DNA of 64,000 nt from Chloroflexota bacterium (GTDB lineage: Bacteria; Chloroflexota; Anaerolineae; Anaerolineales; Anaerolineaceae), in assembly GCA_004347695.1 (NCBI GenBank), contig SLTK01000013.1, positions 42,838 to 106,837 on the forward strand. The letters are read 5' to 3'. The notes below the pieces were generated by a model. The model did not search any database. It worked only from the letters and a program-made list of their open reading frames with translations, and was not told where the DNA came from. Below are positions 24,827 through 33,352 of the stretch, one piece after another. The position numbers and the translations under genes were made by a program. Position 1 is the stretch's first letter. Every line of letters begins with the position of its first letter.

Positions 24827-25165
24827 TTCTGCCTCCTCACTTAAAAGCCGCCCGCAAATGTGCGAACGGCCTGGAATGCATTCAATATTGGGGTTGCCTC
24901 AATTGTGCGGGCTGCGGTGTTTCTATTATCATTATAGGAAATTGGAGTTGTTCAGTCAAGTTATGCGGTTTGCTGTGCTTTTCTGTGAAGGCCAGGTAGC
25001 CCGTTTACAGCAGCCCTACAATTGGCGTGAACCAATCCATTTGCCGTATATTTTATAGATGTCGGATTATTAGGGTATTTTCTACCTTCATCACTTGCAT
25101 TTCAGGCCGATTTCTCCGATAATTAATCCCATCCATTGGTCTAACAAATCTACATAGGAGCGTTA
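24827..25165. other. Divergent intergenic region before fhs
   Basis: Between two divergent genes. It contains a GCCG...CGGC hairpin near the small gene (24847-24871), otherwise AT-rich sequence with several candidate -10 boxes and TAGGAG just before fhs. No riboswitch core for folate was recognised. Confidence 0.4.
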
Positions 25166-27097
25166 ATGATGTCGTCACAGACAAATCAAGGCGGTAAGCG
25201 TCCGTTCCAGGCGACCCGGTTAAATCGGGTTAAGCCGGTTCCGTCGGATATCGAGGTCGCCCAGGCGGCAACCTTAAAACCCATCGCTCAGGTCGCTGAA
25301 GAGCTTGGACTGCTGCCGGAGGAAATCGAATTCTACGGGCCGTACAAAGCCAAGGTCAAGCTGGAAGTCCTTGACCGGCTCAAAGCTATCCCCAATGGCA
25401 AATACGTCGATGTGACTGCCATCACGCCCACCCCGCTGGGTGAAGGCAAGACCACAACGACCGTGGGCTTGAGTCAGGCGCTGGGGGCGCATCTGGGCAA
25501 GTCAGTGATGACCTGCATCCGCCAACCCAGCCAGGGGCCGACCTTTGGCATCAAGGGCGGGGCAGCGGGCGGCGGTTACAGCCAGGTAATCCCTATGGAG
25601 GATTTCAATCTGCACCTGACCGGCGATATTCACGCCATCACGGCTGCCAATAACCTGCTGGCAGCCGCCATTGACGTGCGCATCATGCACGAGGCCGAAG
25701 CCACCGATGAGCAGATGTTCATTCGCCTGTTCCCCAAAGACAAAAAAGGCGTGCGCCATTTCGCCATCAACATGCGCAACCGCATGAAGAAATTGGGCAT
25801 CACTTATGATGACCCCGAACAAATGACCCCTGAGGAGCGCGTTCGCTTCTGTCGGCTGGACATCGATCCCGAGACGATCACCTTCCGCCGGGTGGTCGAT
25901 ACCAGCGACCGGTTCCTGCGCGGCATCACCATTGGCCGTGGAACTGAGGAGCAGGGCCATCAGCGCGAAACCGGTTACGACATCACCGTTGCCAGTGAGA
26001 TCATGGCTATCCTGGCGTTGACTACCAGCCTGGCGGATATGCGTAAACGTTTTGGCGAGATCGTCATTGGGCGCAACAAGCGCGGCGAGGCCGTCACTGC
26101 TGATGACCTGGGCGTGGCGGGCGCCATGACTGTGTTGATGCGTGATGCCATCAAACCGACCCTGATGCAGACAGTCGAGGGCACGCCGGTGTTCGTGCAC
26201 GCCGGGCCGTTTGCCAATATTGCCCACGGCAACAGCTCGATTCTGGCGGACATGATCGGGCTTAAACTGGCGGACTACGTCGTCACAGAGTCCGGCTTCG
26301 GCTCTGATATGGGCATGGAAAAATTCTTCGACATCAAATGCCGCTACTCCGGCCTGATCCCCAACGTGGTCGTGCTGGTGGCCACCATTAGAGCGCTCAA
26401 AATGCACGGTGGCGGCCCCAAGGTGGTCGCCGGTCGTCCGCTCGACCCGGCTTACACTAACGAAAATCTCGACCTGCTGAAAGCCGGGCTGGGTAATCTG
26501 CTGGCGCACATCGGCATTGCCCGTAAATACGGAATCCCGGTGGTGGTGGCAGTCAACAGTTTTGCAGCCGACACCGAGGCCGAACTGGAAGTGGTGCGCA
26601 AGGCCGCCGTGGATGAAGGCGGCGCCGAAGCGGCGGTGGTATGCCGTCACTGGGAATTAGGCGGCGAGGGCGCTTTGGAACTGGCGAAAGAGGTGGTCAA
26701 AGCTGCCGAAAAGCCGTCACAGTTCCACTTCCTTTATCCGCTGGATCGAACCATCAAAGAGAAAATTGAAACCATAGCCCGTGAGGTGTACGGCGCAGAC
26801 GGCGTCGATTACGAACCGCTGGCCGAAGAGCGCATCCAGGCCTATACCGATCTTGGTTTCGACAAGCTACCCATTTGTATGGCCAAAACGCACCTTTCGT
26901 TGAGCCATGACGCCAATGTGAAGGGCGTGCCGAAAGGGTATCGCATTCCGGTGCGCGATGTTCGCGCTTCGGTTGGTGCGGGCTTCCTCTACCCGTTATT
27001 GGGGACGATGAGCACCATGCCCGGCCTGCCCACCCGCCCGGGATTCTATGATGTGGATGTTGACCTGGAGACCGGTCAGGTAGTAGGGTTATCGTAA
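25166..27097 (+). CDS. fhs: Formate--tetrahydrofolate ligase (long form)
   Basis: Makes 10-formyl-THF from formate, ATP and tetrahydrofolate. The P-loop region is [19 protein letters not shown], followed by [37 protein letters not shown]. At 643 residues it is about 85 longer than the usual bacterial enzyme. The extra segment after [19 protein letters not shown] (RNRMKKLGI..., then [17 protein letters not shown]) matches in layout the synthetase domain of eukaryotic C1-THF synthase. TAGGAG stands before the ATG. It stands alone here, with no acetogenesis neighbours. Confidence 0.95.
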   Translation: MMSSQTNQGGKRPFQATRLNRVKPVPSDIEVAQAATLKPIAQVAEELGLLPEEIEFYGPYKAKVKLEVLDRLKAIPNGKYVDVTAITPTPLGEGKTTTTVGLSQALGAHLGKSVMTCIRQPSQGPTFGIKGGAAGGGYSQVIPMEDFNLHLTGDIHAITAANNLLAAAIDVRIMHEAEATDEQMFIRLFPKDKKGVRHFAINMRNRMKKLGITYDDPEQMTPEERVRFCRLDIDPETITFRRVVDTSDRFLRGITIGRGTEEQGHQRETGYDITVASEIMAILALTTSLADMRKRFGEIVIGRNKRGEAVTADDLGVAGAMTVLMRDAIKPTLMQTVEGTPVFVHAGPFANIAHGNSSILADMIGLKLADYVVTESGFGSDMGMEKFFDIKCRYSGLIPNVVVLVATIRALKMHGGGPKVVAGRPLDPAYTNENLDLLKAGLGNLLAHIGIARKYGIPVVVAVNSFAADTEAELEVVRKAAVDEGGAEAAVVCRHWELGGEGALELAKEVVKAAEKPSQFHFLYPLDRTIKEKIETIAREVYGADGVDYEPLAEERIQAYTDLGFDKLPICMAKTHLSLSHDANVKGVPKGYRIPVRDVRASVGAGFLYPLLGTMSTMPGLPTRPGFYDVDVDLETGQVVGLS

Positions 27098-27135
27098 ACA
27101 TTTATTAACCGCTAGCTGCTCGTAAAACATTCTAT

Positions 27136-27254
27136 GCATGAGCCTGTCGAAACCTGCTGGTTGCCCGTCGACAGGCTCAATCGCGGTTGTTTCACCCAAA
27201 GGGTGCTTGTGAGTGCTGACAGGGATCTGTCGAAGCCCGGTGGCTGTCTCATGC
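27136..27254. repeat. Nested palindromic repeat (family C)
   Basis: Perfect 12-bp inverted pair TGAGCCTGTCGA (27139-27150) and TCGACAGGCTCA (27168-27179), framed by outer arms GCATGAG (27136-27142) and CTCATGC (27248-27254). Inside are CACCCAAAGGGTGC and GATCTGTCGAAGC, pieces of other local repeats. It occupies the gap after fhs, where no gene is visible. Confidence 0.6.
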
Positions 27255-27422
27255 ACAATGCAGGATGGCTAAGGTCATTCCCAACAAATCCCTTGCGCCC
27301 TCTGCGTTTTAATATAAAAGCCCGGAAAAAATATACTATAGGTTACAACGTCCTCGTCGTTCCCAACCAAGGTCGGATGGCTCGCAAACCAAAAATGGCG
27401 TTAAAATACTTTACGAAATAAT

Positions 27423-27469
27423 TTTACATTCCCGGAAAATCTCTATATAATAATGACAAATTAAGTCAT
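27423..27469 (+). promoter_or_regulatory. Promoter and operator-like palindrome of the XRE-cupin gene
   Basis: TTTACA at 27423-27428, a 17-base spacer and TATAAT at 27446-27451 form a near-consensus promoter. Overlapping the expected transcription start is ATGAC-AAATTAA-GTCAT (27453-27469), a palindrome well placed for autorepression by the encoded helix-turn-helix protein. Confidence 0.65.
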
Positions 27470-27525
27470 ATATTGTTTGAGTGGGCTGGGTAATATTGTT
27501 GATCAAGCTGACCGCGGAGGTTTTG

Positions 27526-28158
27526 ATGGATATTTTGGGTAAGGAAGCTGTTTCCGTTGACGTTGGCCAGCGGTTAAAACGTTTGCGAGAAGAACGCGGC
27601 GTGTCGATGCGCAGCCTGGCGCGCACCAGCGGCCTCTCAGCCAATGCGCTGAGCATGATCGAACGCGGCCTGACATCGCCTTCGGTGAGTACACTCAATA
27701 AGCTGGCTGGCGCGATGGAGGTGCCGGTGACGGCTTTCTTTCGCACCGAACCGGATCGCAGTCCGATAGTCCATCTCAAAGCCACCCAGCGGGTGCGGAT
27801 GCCCTTCACCCGCGGATTGTGGGAAGGCTTAGGCGGAGAAAAGTTTACCGGTCGCATCGAGGCTTTCATGGTCACGCTCGAATCCGGCGCGGGCAGCGGG
27901 CCGCACGGCATGCTGCACACCGGCTCGGAGTTCGTGTTTTGCCTGCGCGGAGTTTTGGAATACGAGGTGGACGGGAAGTTTTATCAGTTGGAAGCCGGCG
28001 ACACGTTGATCTTTGCTGCACATTTACTACACCGCTGGCGTAATGCCGGCACGACGGTGATGAATGCAATTATTGTCATTTCCTCATTCGAGGACGGTGA
28101 ACGCCCCGGGGAGTTTCACCTGGCCTCCGCAGAAACCGCAGAAATCGATCACCCGTAG
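27526..28158 (+). CDS. XRE-family transcriptional regulator with cupin domain
   Basis: A 210-residue regulator: helix-turn-helix at residues about 13-66 (RLKRLREERGVSMRSLARTSGLS, then SMIERG) and a C-terminal cupin barrel at about 100-190 (GMLHTGSEFVFCLRGVLEYEVDGKFYQLEAGDTLIF). Such proteins sense a small ligand, often a polyamine or amino-acid derivative, in the cupin and repress nearby genes. GGAGG precedes the ATG at 27526; the frame is open upstream to 27481 but without a ribosome site. No obvious target gene lies next to it, so autoregulation through the palindrome at 27453-27469 is the best guess. Confidence 0.9.
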   Translation: MDILGKEAVSVDVGQRLKRLREERGVSMRSLARTSGLSANALSMIERGLTSPSVSTLNKLAGAMEVPVTAFFRTEPDRSPIVHLKATQRVRMPFTRGLWEGLGGEKFTGRIEAFMVTLESGAGSGPHGMLHTGSEFVFCLRGVLEYEVDGKFYQLEAGDTLIFAAHLLHRWRNAGTTVMNAIIVISSFEDGERPGEFHLASAETAEIDHP

Positions 28159-28313
28159 GAAAAAAACACCATCGCCCAACCGCGTACGCAAAGTCCGCTA
28201 AAGCACGCAGAAAACCGAAATAGCGGTCATGCGTCACGAGTCATGGTTCCATAGGTCGTGCAAATGGCCTTTGCATTCGATTTTGCTGCCCGGCACCTGG
28301 TTTTGGTGTGCAA

Positions 28314-28781
28314 TTATTCTTTATAAAATTGATCTTCCATCCATTTTTGCGGGTTCGCACTGATATATTCCCAAATGTTTTGATAATCGATCTCATTTCG
28401 AATAATATGATCGTGGAAAGATTTTTGCCATATCACAATTTCTGGATTTAACTTATGAATTTTGTTCGACACGCCGGATTTGTACAGCCCTATTATCGTG
28501 GAAACCGTAGGGAACGGTCTTGACCGTTCCGCAATCCCATAATTCTCTAAATATTTTTCTATTGCGACAAGCACATGGATGTGGTTTGGCATGATCACAT
28601 AATTATCGAGTGAAACAAAAGGAAAATGTTTCGGAATCTGCATTAGTTCTGATTTTGCAATTTCTCCAAAATCATTTATTAACAAAATGCCTTTGCTTAT
28701 TTTCCTTAATATATGGATTCTGTTATGGGTGCCGATGGTAATGAAATAATAGCCATTTTGGCTATAGTCATAATTAGTTAA
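28314..28781 (-). pseudogene. REP-associated tyrosine transposase (RAYT), 5' end damaged
   Basis: Single-stranded DNA transposase of the IS200-like/RAYT type. HUH motif NHIH in MPNHIHVLV, catalytic Tyr in RNEIDYQNIWEYI, and the C-terminal NPQKW are intact. The conserved opening continues upstream of the first usable start (TTG at 28685): NYDYSQNGYYFITIGTHNR can be read back to 28781, where an in-frame TGA ends it, and no start codon lies in that part. The usual first 15 or so residues are missing. The gene is thus 5' truncated or uses an unusual start. A REP palindrome lies inside its coding sequence. Confidence 0.75.
28511..28530. repeat. REP palindrome inside the RAYT gene
   Basis: GGAACGGTCTTGACCGTTCC, 9-base arms around TT. 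On the coding strand it supplies the codons for ERSRPFP, in the linker between the HUH motif and the catalytic Tyr. Confidence 0.85.
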
Positions 28782-28870
28782 TCATTGGAGTTTTCGTTGG
28801 GGAAAATTCATTGAACAATTTCTTTATACCGCAAGAGCGAGACCGCACCTTATGTCAACTTGTTATATTC

Positions 28871-28890
28871 GGAACGGTCAAGACCGTTCT
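28871..28890. repeat. REP palindrome upstream of the RAYT gene
   Basis: GGAACGGTCAAGACCGTTCT, inverse orientation to 28511-28530, with one mismatch at the end. It lies about 90 bases beyond the 5' end of the RAYT frame. Confidence 0.8.
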
Positions 28891-28945
28891 CAGGGCATGT
28901 TTCCATGCTCACCCGCTTTTGGAATGGCCCCCTTTAATGGATTGC

Positions 28946-28978
28946 AAAAGCAGGCTGGGTTTTACCCAACCTGCTTTT
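28946..28978. terminator. Hairpin terminator after ferritin
   Basis: AAAAGCAGG-C-TGGGT pairs with ACCCA-A-CCTGCTTTT, with A and T tracts on both sides, so it can work on either strand. It lies 28 bases after the ferritin stop. Confidence 0.7.
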
Positions 28979-29006
28979 AAGCCAGCTCTCTATTGCGGCC
29001 GTAAGG

Positions 29007-29492
29007 TCAATCCCCGTGGGCGAGGTAGGCTTCCATCATGACGATGTTCTTTTCACCGACCCGCCGTACGACCTTGAGCAGGTTATCCATCGAATTGACT
29101 TCTTCAACCTGTTCTTCGACGAACCAGTTGAGGAAATTCTGCCCGGCGTAGTCGTTTTTGGCGCGGGCAATATCATATAGCTTGTTAATCTGGCCAGTTA
29201 CTTCCAGTTCCCAATCCAACGACAATTTGACTGCTTCTTCAGCAGACGCAAAAGTGGCTTTGGGAGCGGCAACTGCCGGTATGCGAACCTCACCGCCGGT
29301 ATCGACGATGTATTTGATGAACTTCATGGCGTGTTCCCGCTCTTCTTCGGCTTGCTTGTAGAACAGAGCAGCCAGTTTCTTCAGCCCTTCACCGTCGAAG
29401 TGGGTGGCAACTGCCACGTACTGCAATGAGGCGCCAAATTCAGCGCCGATCTGGACATTAATGGCATCATTGAGTTCCTTGCCGATCATCAT
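29007..29492 (-). CDS. Ferritin
   Basis: Iron-storage protein of 161 residues forming a four-helix bundle. Candidate ferroxidase ligands: Glu in IGAEFGASLQY, the pair in EEEREHAMKF (Glu and His), and Glu residues in FVEEQVEEV. This fits non-heme bacterial ferritin (FtnA-like); there is no heme-ligand Met as in bacterioferritin. AAAGGAG precedes the ATG; a second ATG follows at once. TATAAT lies about 70 bases upstream, and a palindrome CCAATT-TG-AATTGG at about 29522-29535 lies between them, possibly an operator. Confidence 0.93.
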   Translation of the reverse strand: MMIGKELNDAINVQIGAEFGASLQYVAVATHFDGEGLKKLAALFYKQAEEEREHAMKFIKYIVDTGGEVRIPAVAAPKATFASAEEAVKLSLDWELEVTGQINKLYDIARAKNDYAGQNFLNWFVEEQVEEVNSMDNLLKVVRRVGEKNIVMMEAYLAHGD

Positions 29493-29626
29493 AGTGTTTT
29501 CTCCTTTTCCCTCTGATTAAACCCAATTTGAATTGGCTAATTGATTTTCGTATTTCAAAATTATAGCATGCGGATGTTGGATTTTTGTTAATGGCCAAAA
29601 TTTATGGATTAAATAACCTGTTTGGG

Positions 29627-30304
29627 CTAATCATTGGCCCTCTTTTTGCGTTCGAGCGGTGGTTTTGACGCCGGCCAGGCAAAATTGGGCTGTTGATTGA
29701 TACAGATAACTTTTGGCCGGCTGGAACCGTCGCTTTGGACGATGGAGAGCGAGGCCGGGTTGACCGTCAGGCGCAAAAAATCGTCCAAAGCCATGTTTAA
29801 GTAATGCGCCAACGCCAGACGGATAACATCGGCATGGGCGACGACGGCGATCAATTGCTCCTCAGCCTTGCCATCCGCATCAACGGTCAGCCATTCGTGC
29901 GCCAGCGTGTCCAGGTCTGCCACAACCCGCTGCTGAACTTCAGCCATGGTCTCGCCGCCCGGGAAGCGGATTTGGGACGGCTTTTCAAGCAGCGCCTTCC
30001 ATAAATTTGACCGCCCGAGCTGTTTGTAAGTGCGTCCCTGCCAATTTCCATAATCCACTTCGATGAGATTCGGACGCAGCTGAACGCTCAAATGACGCTT
30101 CAGCGCCAGCGGTTCTGCGGTTTCGATGGCGCGTTCCAGTGGGCTGGAATAGACCGCCTTGATCGGAGCATGGGTCAAAGCGTCAGCCATTAACTCGGCT
30201 TGCTGGCGCCCTTTCCCGTTAAGGGAAACACCCGGCGCGCGCCCCGTCAGGTGGCGCTGCATGACATCATTTTCCCCGTGGCGGATCAGCAGGAGGAGTG
30301 TCAT
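29627..30304 (-). CDS. Histidine phosphatase family protein
   Basis: Phosphoglycerate-mutase-like phosphatase, 225 residues. The catalytic histidine motif LLIRHGEND starts at residue 5 (Arg8, His9), SSPLERAIETAEPL supplies the second phosphate pocket, and VVAHADVIRLAL holds the second His. The ATG at 30304 has AAAGG upstream and lies inside the end of rarA (38-base overlap), so it is co-translated. The substrate is unknown; the GGE motif (FPGGETM) is common to CobC-like and general members. It is the last gene of the antitoxin-PIN-rarA operon. Confidence 0.9.
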   Translation of the reverse strand: MTLLLLIRHGENDVMQRHLTGRAPGVSLNGKGRQQAELMADALTHAPIKAVYSSPLERAIETAEPLALKRHLSVQLRPNLIEVDYGNWQGRTYKQLGRSNLWKALLEKPSQIRFPGGETMAEVQQRVVADLDTLAHEWLTVDADGKAEEQLIAVVAHADVIRLALAHYLNMALDDFLRLTVNPASLSIVQSDGSSRPKVICINQQPNFAWPASKPPLERKKRAND

Positions 30305-31664
30305 TGCCTTTGTCCCTGGGTGGATATTCGTAGCCCAACGCGGCTGCCTGGGCCTTGCGCCAGCGCTCGACGCGCTCTGCCACTTCAGCCTCATAACCCT
30401 GACTGGAAGGTTTGTAAAAGATGCGGCCAAGCAGCGCGGTGGGTAAATACTGCTGCCCGGTGTGATGCTCGGGGAAGGAGTGCGGGTACTCGTACCCCTT
30501 GCCGTGACCCAGACCGCGGGCATCCCGGTTGGCATCCATCAGATGCGTTGGTACCGCACCTATCCCTTCCTGTTCCTGTAGTTCGCGTACTTTGAAAAAC
30601 GCGCCGGCCGAATTGGACTTTGGCGCAGTGGCAAGATACAGCGTGGCTTCAACCAGCGGGTAAATGCCTTCCGGCAGCCCGATATATTCATAGGTGTAAG
30701 CTGCGGCGGCTGCCACAACCAACCCATTCGGGTCACCCAGCCCGATATCTTCCCCGGCCAGCACCAGCAAACGCCGCAGGATGAAGCGCGGGTCCTCTCC
30801 GGCGGCCAGCATTTTCGCCAGCCAGTAGAGGGCGGCATCCGGGTCCGAGCCGCGCACCGATTTGATAAAAGCCGAAATCGTATCGTAATGCTGGTCGCCC
30901 ATGCGGTCGTAAATCACAGCGCGTTTTTGGATCGACTCCTGGGCAACATCCAGGTCGATATGAATGACACCGTCCTCGTCCGGATTGGTGGTCTCAACCG
31001 CCAACTCCAGGGCGTTCAGGATATTGCGGGCGTCGCCGCCTGCGACGCGCAGCAGGTGCGACCGGGCATCGGGAGTCAAGTCCACGGAGCGGCTGCCGTA
31101 CCCGCGCACGGTGTCCGCCAATGCCTGGTCAAGAACCGTCGAAAGGTTGGCTTCGGTCAGCGGTTCCAACTGAAACAAGCGCGAGCGCGAAACCAATGCG
31201 GAGATGACGTCAAAGTAAGGATTTTCGGTGGTGGCACCGATCAGGGTGACCATGCCATTCTCGACATGCGGCAAGAGCGCATCCTGCTGAGCTTTATTCC
31301 AACGATGCACCTCGTCCACGAACAAAATAGTTCGTTTGCGGTACAACCTTCGCCGGTCGGTGGCCTCTGCAATGATCTTGCGCAGTTCGGATACGCCAGC
31401 CAGCACCGCAGAAATGCTCTCGAAATGCGCCTGAGTGGTATTGGCAATGATGCGCGCCAGGGTGGTTTTTCCGGTGCCGGGCGGACCGAAGAAAATGATC
31501 GAGGAGAACAGGCGGTCGGCTTCGATGGCGCGCCGCAGCAGCTTACCCGGCCCGATGATATGCTCCTGCCCGACGAATTCGTCCATCGTGCGCGGGCGCA
31601 TCCGCGCCGCCAGCGGTGACTCGAGCTGCATGCCCTCATTCATGGAATGCGTGAAGAGATCCAT
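30267..31664 (-). CDS. rarA: Replication-associated recombination protein A (AAA ATPase)
   Basis: RarA/MgsA clamp-loader-like ATPase acting at stalled replication forks. In 465 residues: Walker A GPPGTGKTT (60-68), Walker B ILFVDEVHR near 120, sensor 1 GATTENP, and the C-terminal MgsA domain with KSVRGSDPDAALYWLA and the typical KGYEYPHSFPEH. The ATG at 31664 overlaps the stop of the PIN gene by one base. An upstream extension of the frame to 31793 is not conserved. Placement behind a toxin-antitoxin-like pair is unusual and may only reflect read-through coupling. Confidence 0.94.
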   Translation of the reverse strand: MDLFTHSMNEGMQLESPLAARMRPRTMDEFVGQEHIIGPGKLLRRAIEADRLFSSIIFFGPPGTGKTTLARIIANTTQAHFESISAVLAGVSELRKIIAEATDRRRLYRKRTILFVDEVHRWNKAQQDALLPHVENGMVTLIGATTENPYFDVISALVSRSRLFQLEPLTEANLSTVLDQALADTVRGYGSRSVDLTPDARSHLLRVAGGDARNILNALELAVETTNPDEDGVIHIDLDVAQESIQKRAVIYDRMGDQHYDTISAFIKSVRGSDPDAALYWLAKMLAAGEDPRFILRRLLVLAGEDIGLGDPNGLVVAAAAAYTYEYIGLPEGIYPLVEATLYLATAPKSNSAGAFFKVRELQEQEGIGAVPTHLMDANRDARGLGHGKGYEYPHSFPEHHTGQQYLPTALLGRIFYKPSSQGYEAEVAERVERWRKAQAAALGYEYPPRDKGNDTPPADPPRGK

Positions 31665-32107
31665 CAGGATTCCGTTTCGATAAATGGGTTGAATATTTCG
31701 ACCCCTGCAATGATTTGTCCGTGGGTCAAATCTTCCGAGGCGAGGGCGCGGCAGCCCAGACGCACCGCGCTTTGGATCACCATGGCATCCCAAAATGAGA
31801 GCTGATGGTTATGCTGGATATCGATTGCCTGTAAAAGATCATCCACTGTAGGAGTGTGGATTTTCCACTGAGCCAGGTCAGCTACGATTTGGCGGGCTGC
31901 CTGTGCATCCATCGGAGAGACGATTTTACGGGTGATTGTTACGTAAAACTCCTGGATAACCTGGAGACTAATATACCCATTCTTATTATTCCACCAATTT
32001 TCCACTAATTGTGCTGCGATGGTATGTTTCTGACCCGCGGTTTCATCATATGCGTAGACCAGGACATTTGTATCAACAAAAATAGCGTTAGTTGGATTTT
32101 CGGTCAT
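31664..32107 (-). CDS. PIN-domain ribonuclease (toxin-like)
   Basis: VapC-type PIN domain of 147 residues. Acidic active-site candidates: Asp12 in IFVDTNVLVYAYD, Glu in VIQEFYVT, Asp in LSFWDAMVIQSA and the following SEDLTHGQ. GAGG precedes the ATG at 32107; a GTG at 32119 is an alternative. It overlaps the small RHH-like gene by 20 bases and rarA by one base, so all are on one mRNA. The pairing with a small DNA-binding-type protein supports a toxin-antitoxin role. Confidence 0.9.
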   Translation of the reverse strand: MTENPTNAIFVDTNVLVYAYDETAGQKHTIAAQLVENWWNNKNGYISLQVIQEFYVTITRKIVSPMDAQAARQIVADLAQWKIHTPTVDDLLQAIDIQHNHQLSFWDAMVIQSAVRLGCRALASEDLTHGQIIAGVEIFNPFIETES

Positions 32108-32342
32108 GCAAGTCCTCACGTGTCCATGATGTTGAACCTTGCGTGCCCAAATTTAAGCCTTTACGCAGCAATTTGATATTCCGCAAGCGCGCTTGCTCGT
32201 ATTTCTCTCCATCGGATACCAGTGTTTCAAGTGTCTGGGTAAGCAGTCCGGAAAGGGAAGTGTTCCTCTGTACCGCCAGGATTTTTGCCTTCCGCAATAT
32301 ATCCTTTCGAATCGCCAGGGTAACATTTTGGGTCTTTTCCAT
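32088..32342 (-). CDS. Ribbon-helix-helix-like antitoxin
   Basis: An 84-residue protein starting MEKTQNVTLAIRKDILRKAKILA, a typical opening strand plus helix of RHH/CopG-type antitoxins, followed by SLSGLLTQTLETLV. GGAGG stands 6 bases before the ATG at 32342; an upstream ATG at 32354 contains that site and is less likely. The basic C-terminal part probably contacts the PIN protein. It is the first gene of the four-gene operon and likely autorepresses it. Confidence 0.82.
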   Translation of the reverse strand: MEKTQNVTLAIRKDILRKAKILAVQRNTSLSGLLTQTLETLVSDGEKYEQARLRNIKLLRKGLNLGTQGSTSWTREDLHDRKSN

Positions 32343-32523
32343 TTCAACCTCCATAGTGTGGTGGCTTCACGCGAATAAGTATAACACGCGTCTACGTGAA
32401 AATCAACTTTGCGGTAGGCTGCATCCATTCGATTGAATTGTAAACTATAATGATCATAAATTAAGTCTGGCTGCCTTTGCATCATAAATCTGATAACCAA
32501 CGCAATTAACACCGGGAGGCATC

Positions 32524-33342
32524 ATGACCGAAACCGTTCAAGCACGCTGGCTGCACGATCAAGTGTTTCTGCTCCATGACCGGGCGGGCTATCCGATCAT
32601 CATGACTCAGCCGGGCGGAGTCCTGGGCGCCGATTTATTACCACTCAGCGTAATCGGCTGCGCGTTGTGGGATATCGTTGCCATCCTGCAGAAGCAACGT
32701 CAGCAGGTGACCGCTGTGCAGGCGACTGCCGAAAGCTTGCGTGACGATGAACCCCCCTGGCAGTTTCGCAAGATCCATATCCATTACACCTTTTCAGGGT
32801 CTAATCTCGATTCGGACCAGATTCAGCGAGCAGTGCGCTTGAGTGAAGACAAATACTGCCCCACCTTTGCCACCCTTCGTGCTGCGGTTGATTTGACCAG
32901 TGATTTTGAAATCACAACCGCGCCAGGCCATCCGGCTGGGACGTTGGTGGACGCTATCCCCACAACAACTGATACCGATGCGCATGACCCTGTTCTTGGA
33001 ATCGTCATTCGTTTCAATGACGCTTTGAATGCCCGCCAGCTGGATGCGATGATGGCGCTGCTCACTGAAGACACGGTGTTCGAAAACACTTTTCCCCCGC
33101 CGGACGGCAGCCGTTACGAGGGAAAAACCGCTGTCCGCGGCTTCTGGGAAGATTTTTTCCGAGCAACACTCGCATCCCGTTTTGAGATCGAAGAAATCAC
33201 TGCACTCGGTGAACAGTGTGTCATGCGCTGGGTGTACCACTGGGCCAGCCTGGATGAGTCGGCCGGGCATATCCGCGGCGCGGATATTTATCGCATCACC
33301 AATGGACTCATAGCTGAAAAGCTTTCGTACGTAAAAGGATAA
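32524..33342 (+). CDS. OsmC-like domain fused to a SnoaL-like domain
   Basis: A 272-residue fusion. Residues 1-140 look like the OsmC/Ohr peroxidase fold: GADLLPLSVIGCALWDI (candidate catalytic Cys near 47), a strand-rich middle, then RAVRLSEDKYCPTFATL with the second Cys. Residues about 150-270 form a SnoaL/NTF2-like cone (FNDALNARQLDAMMALLTEDTVFENTFPP..., then IRGADIYRITNGLIAEK). SnoaL domains bind or modify small hydrophobic molecules or serve as scaffolds. GGGAGG precedes the ATG. The two activities in one chain suggest peroxide or thiol chemistry on an organic substrate, but this is inference. Confidence 0.8.
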   Translation: MTETVQARWLHDQVFLLHDRAGYPIIMTQPGGVLGADLLPLSVIGCALWDIVAILQKQRQQVTAVQATAESLRDDEPPWQFRKIHIHYTFSGSNLDSDQIQRAVRLSEDKYCPTFATLRAAVDLTSDFEITTAPGHPAGTLVDAIPTTTDTDAHDPVLGIVIRFNDALNARQLDAMMALLTEDTVFENTFPPPDGSRYEGKTAVRGFWEDFFRATLASRFEIEEITALGEQCVMRWVYHWASLDESAGHIRGADIYRITNGLIAEKLSYVKG

Positions 33343-33352
33343 CCATCAAACG

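Noticed and set aside
25502..26650. Long open frame on the strand opposite fhs
   Set aside because: Codon-bias shadow of a GC-rich gene; the His-rich product has no recognisable domain and no start signal.
29627..30535. Longer reading of the histidine phosphatase from 30535
   Set aside because: The first 77 residues are antisense-like low-complexity sequence from the rarA 3' end; the family starts at the ATG at 30304, which has a ribosome site.
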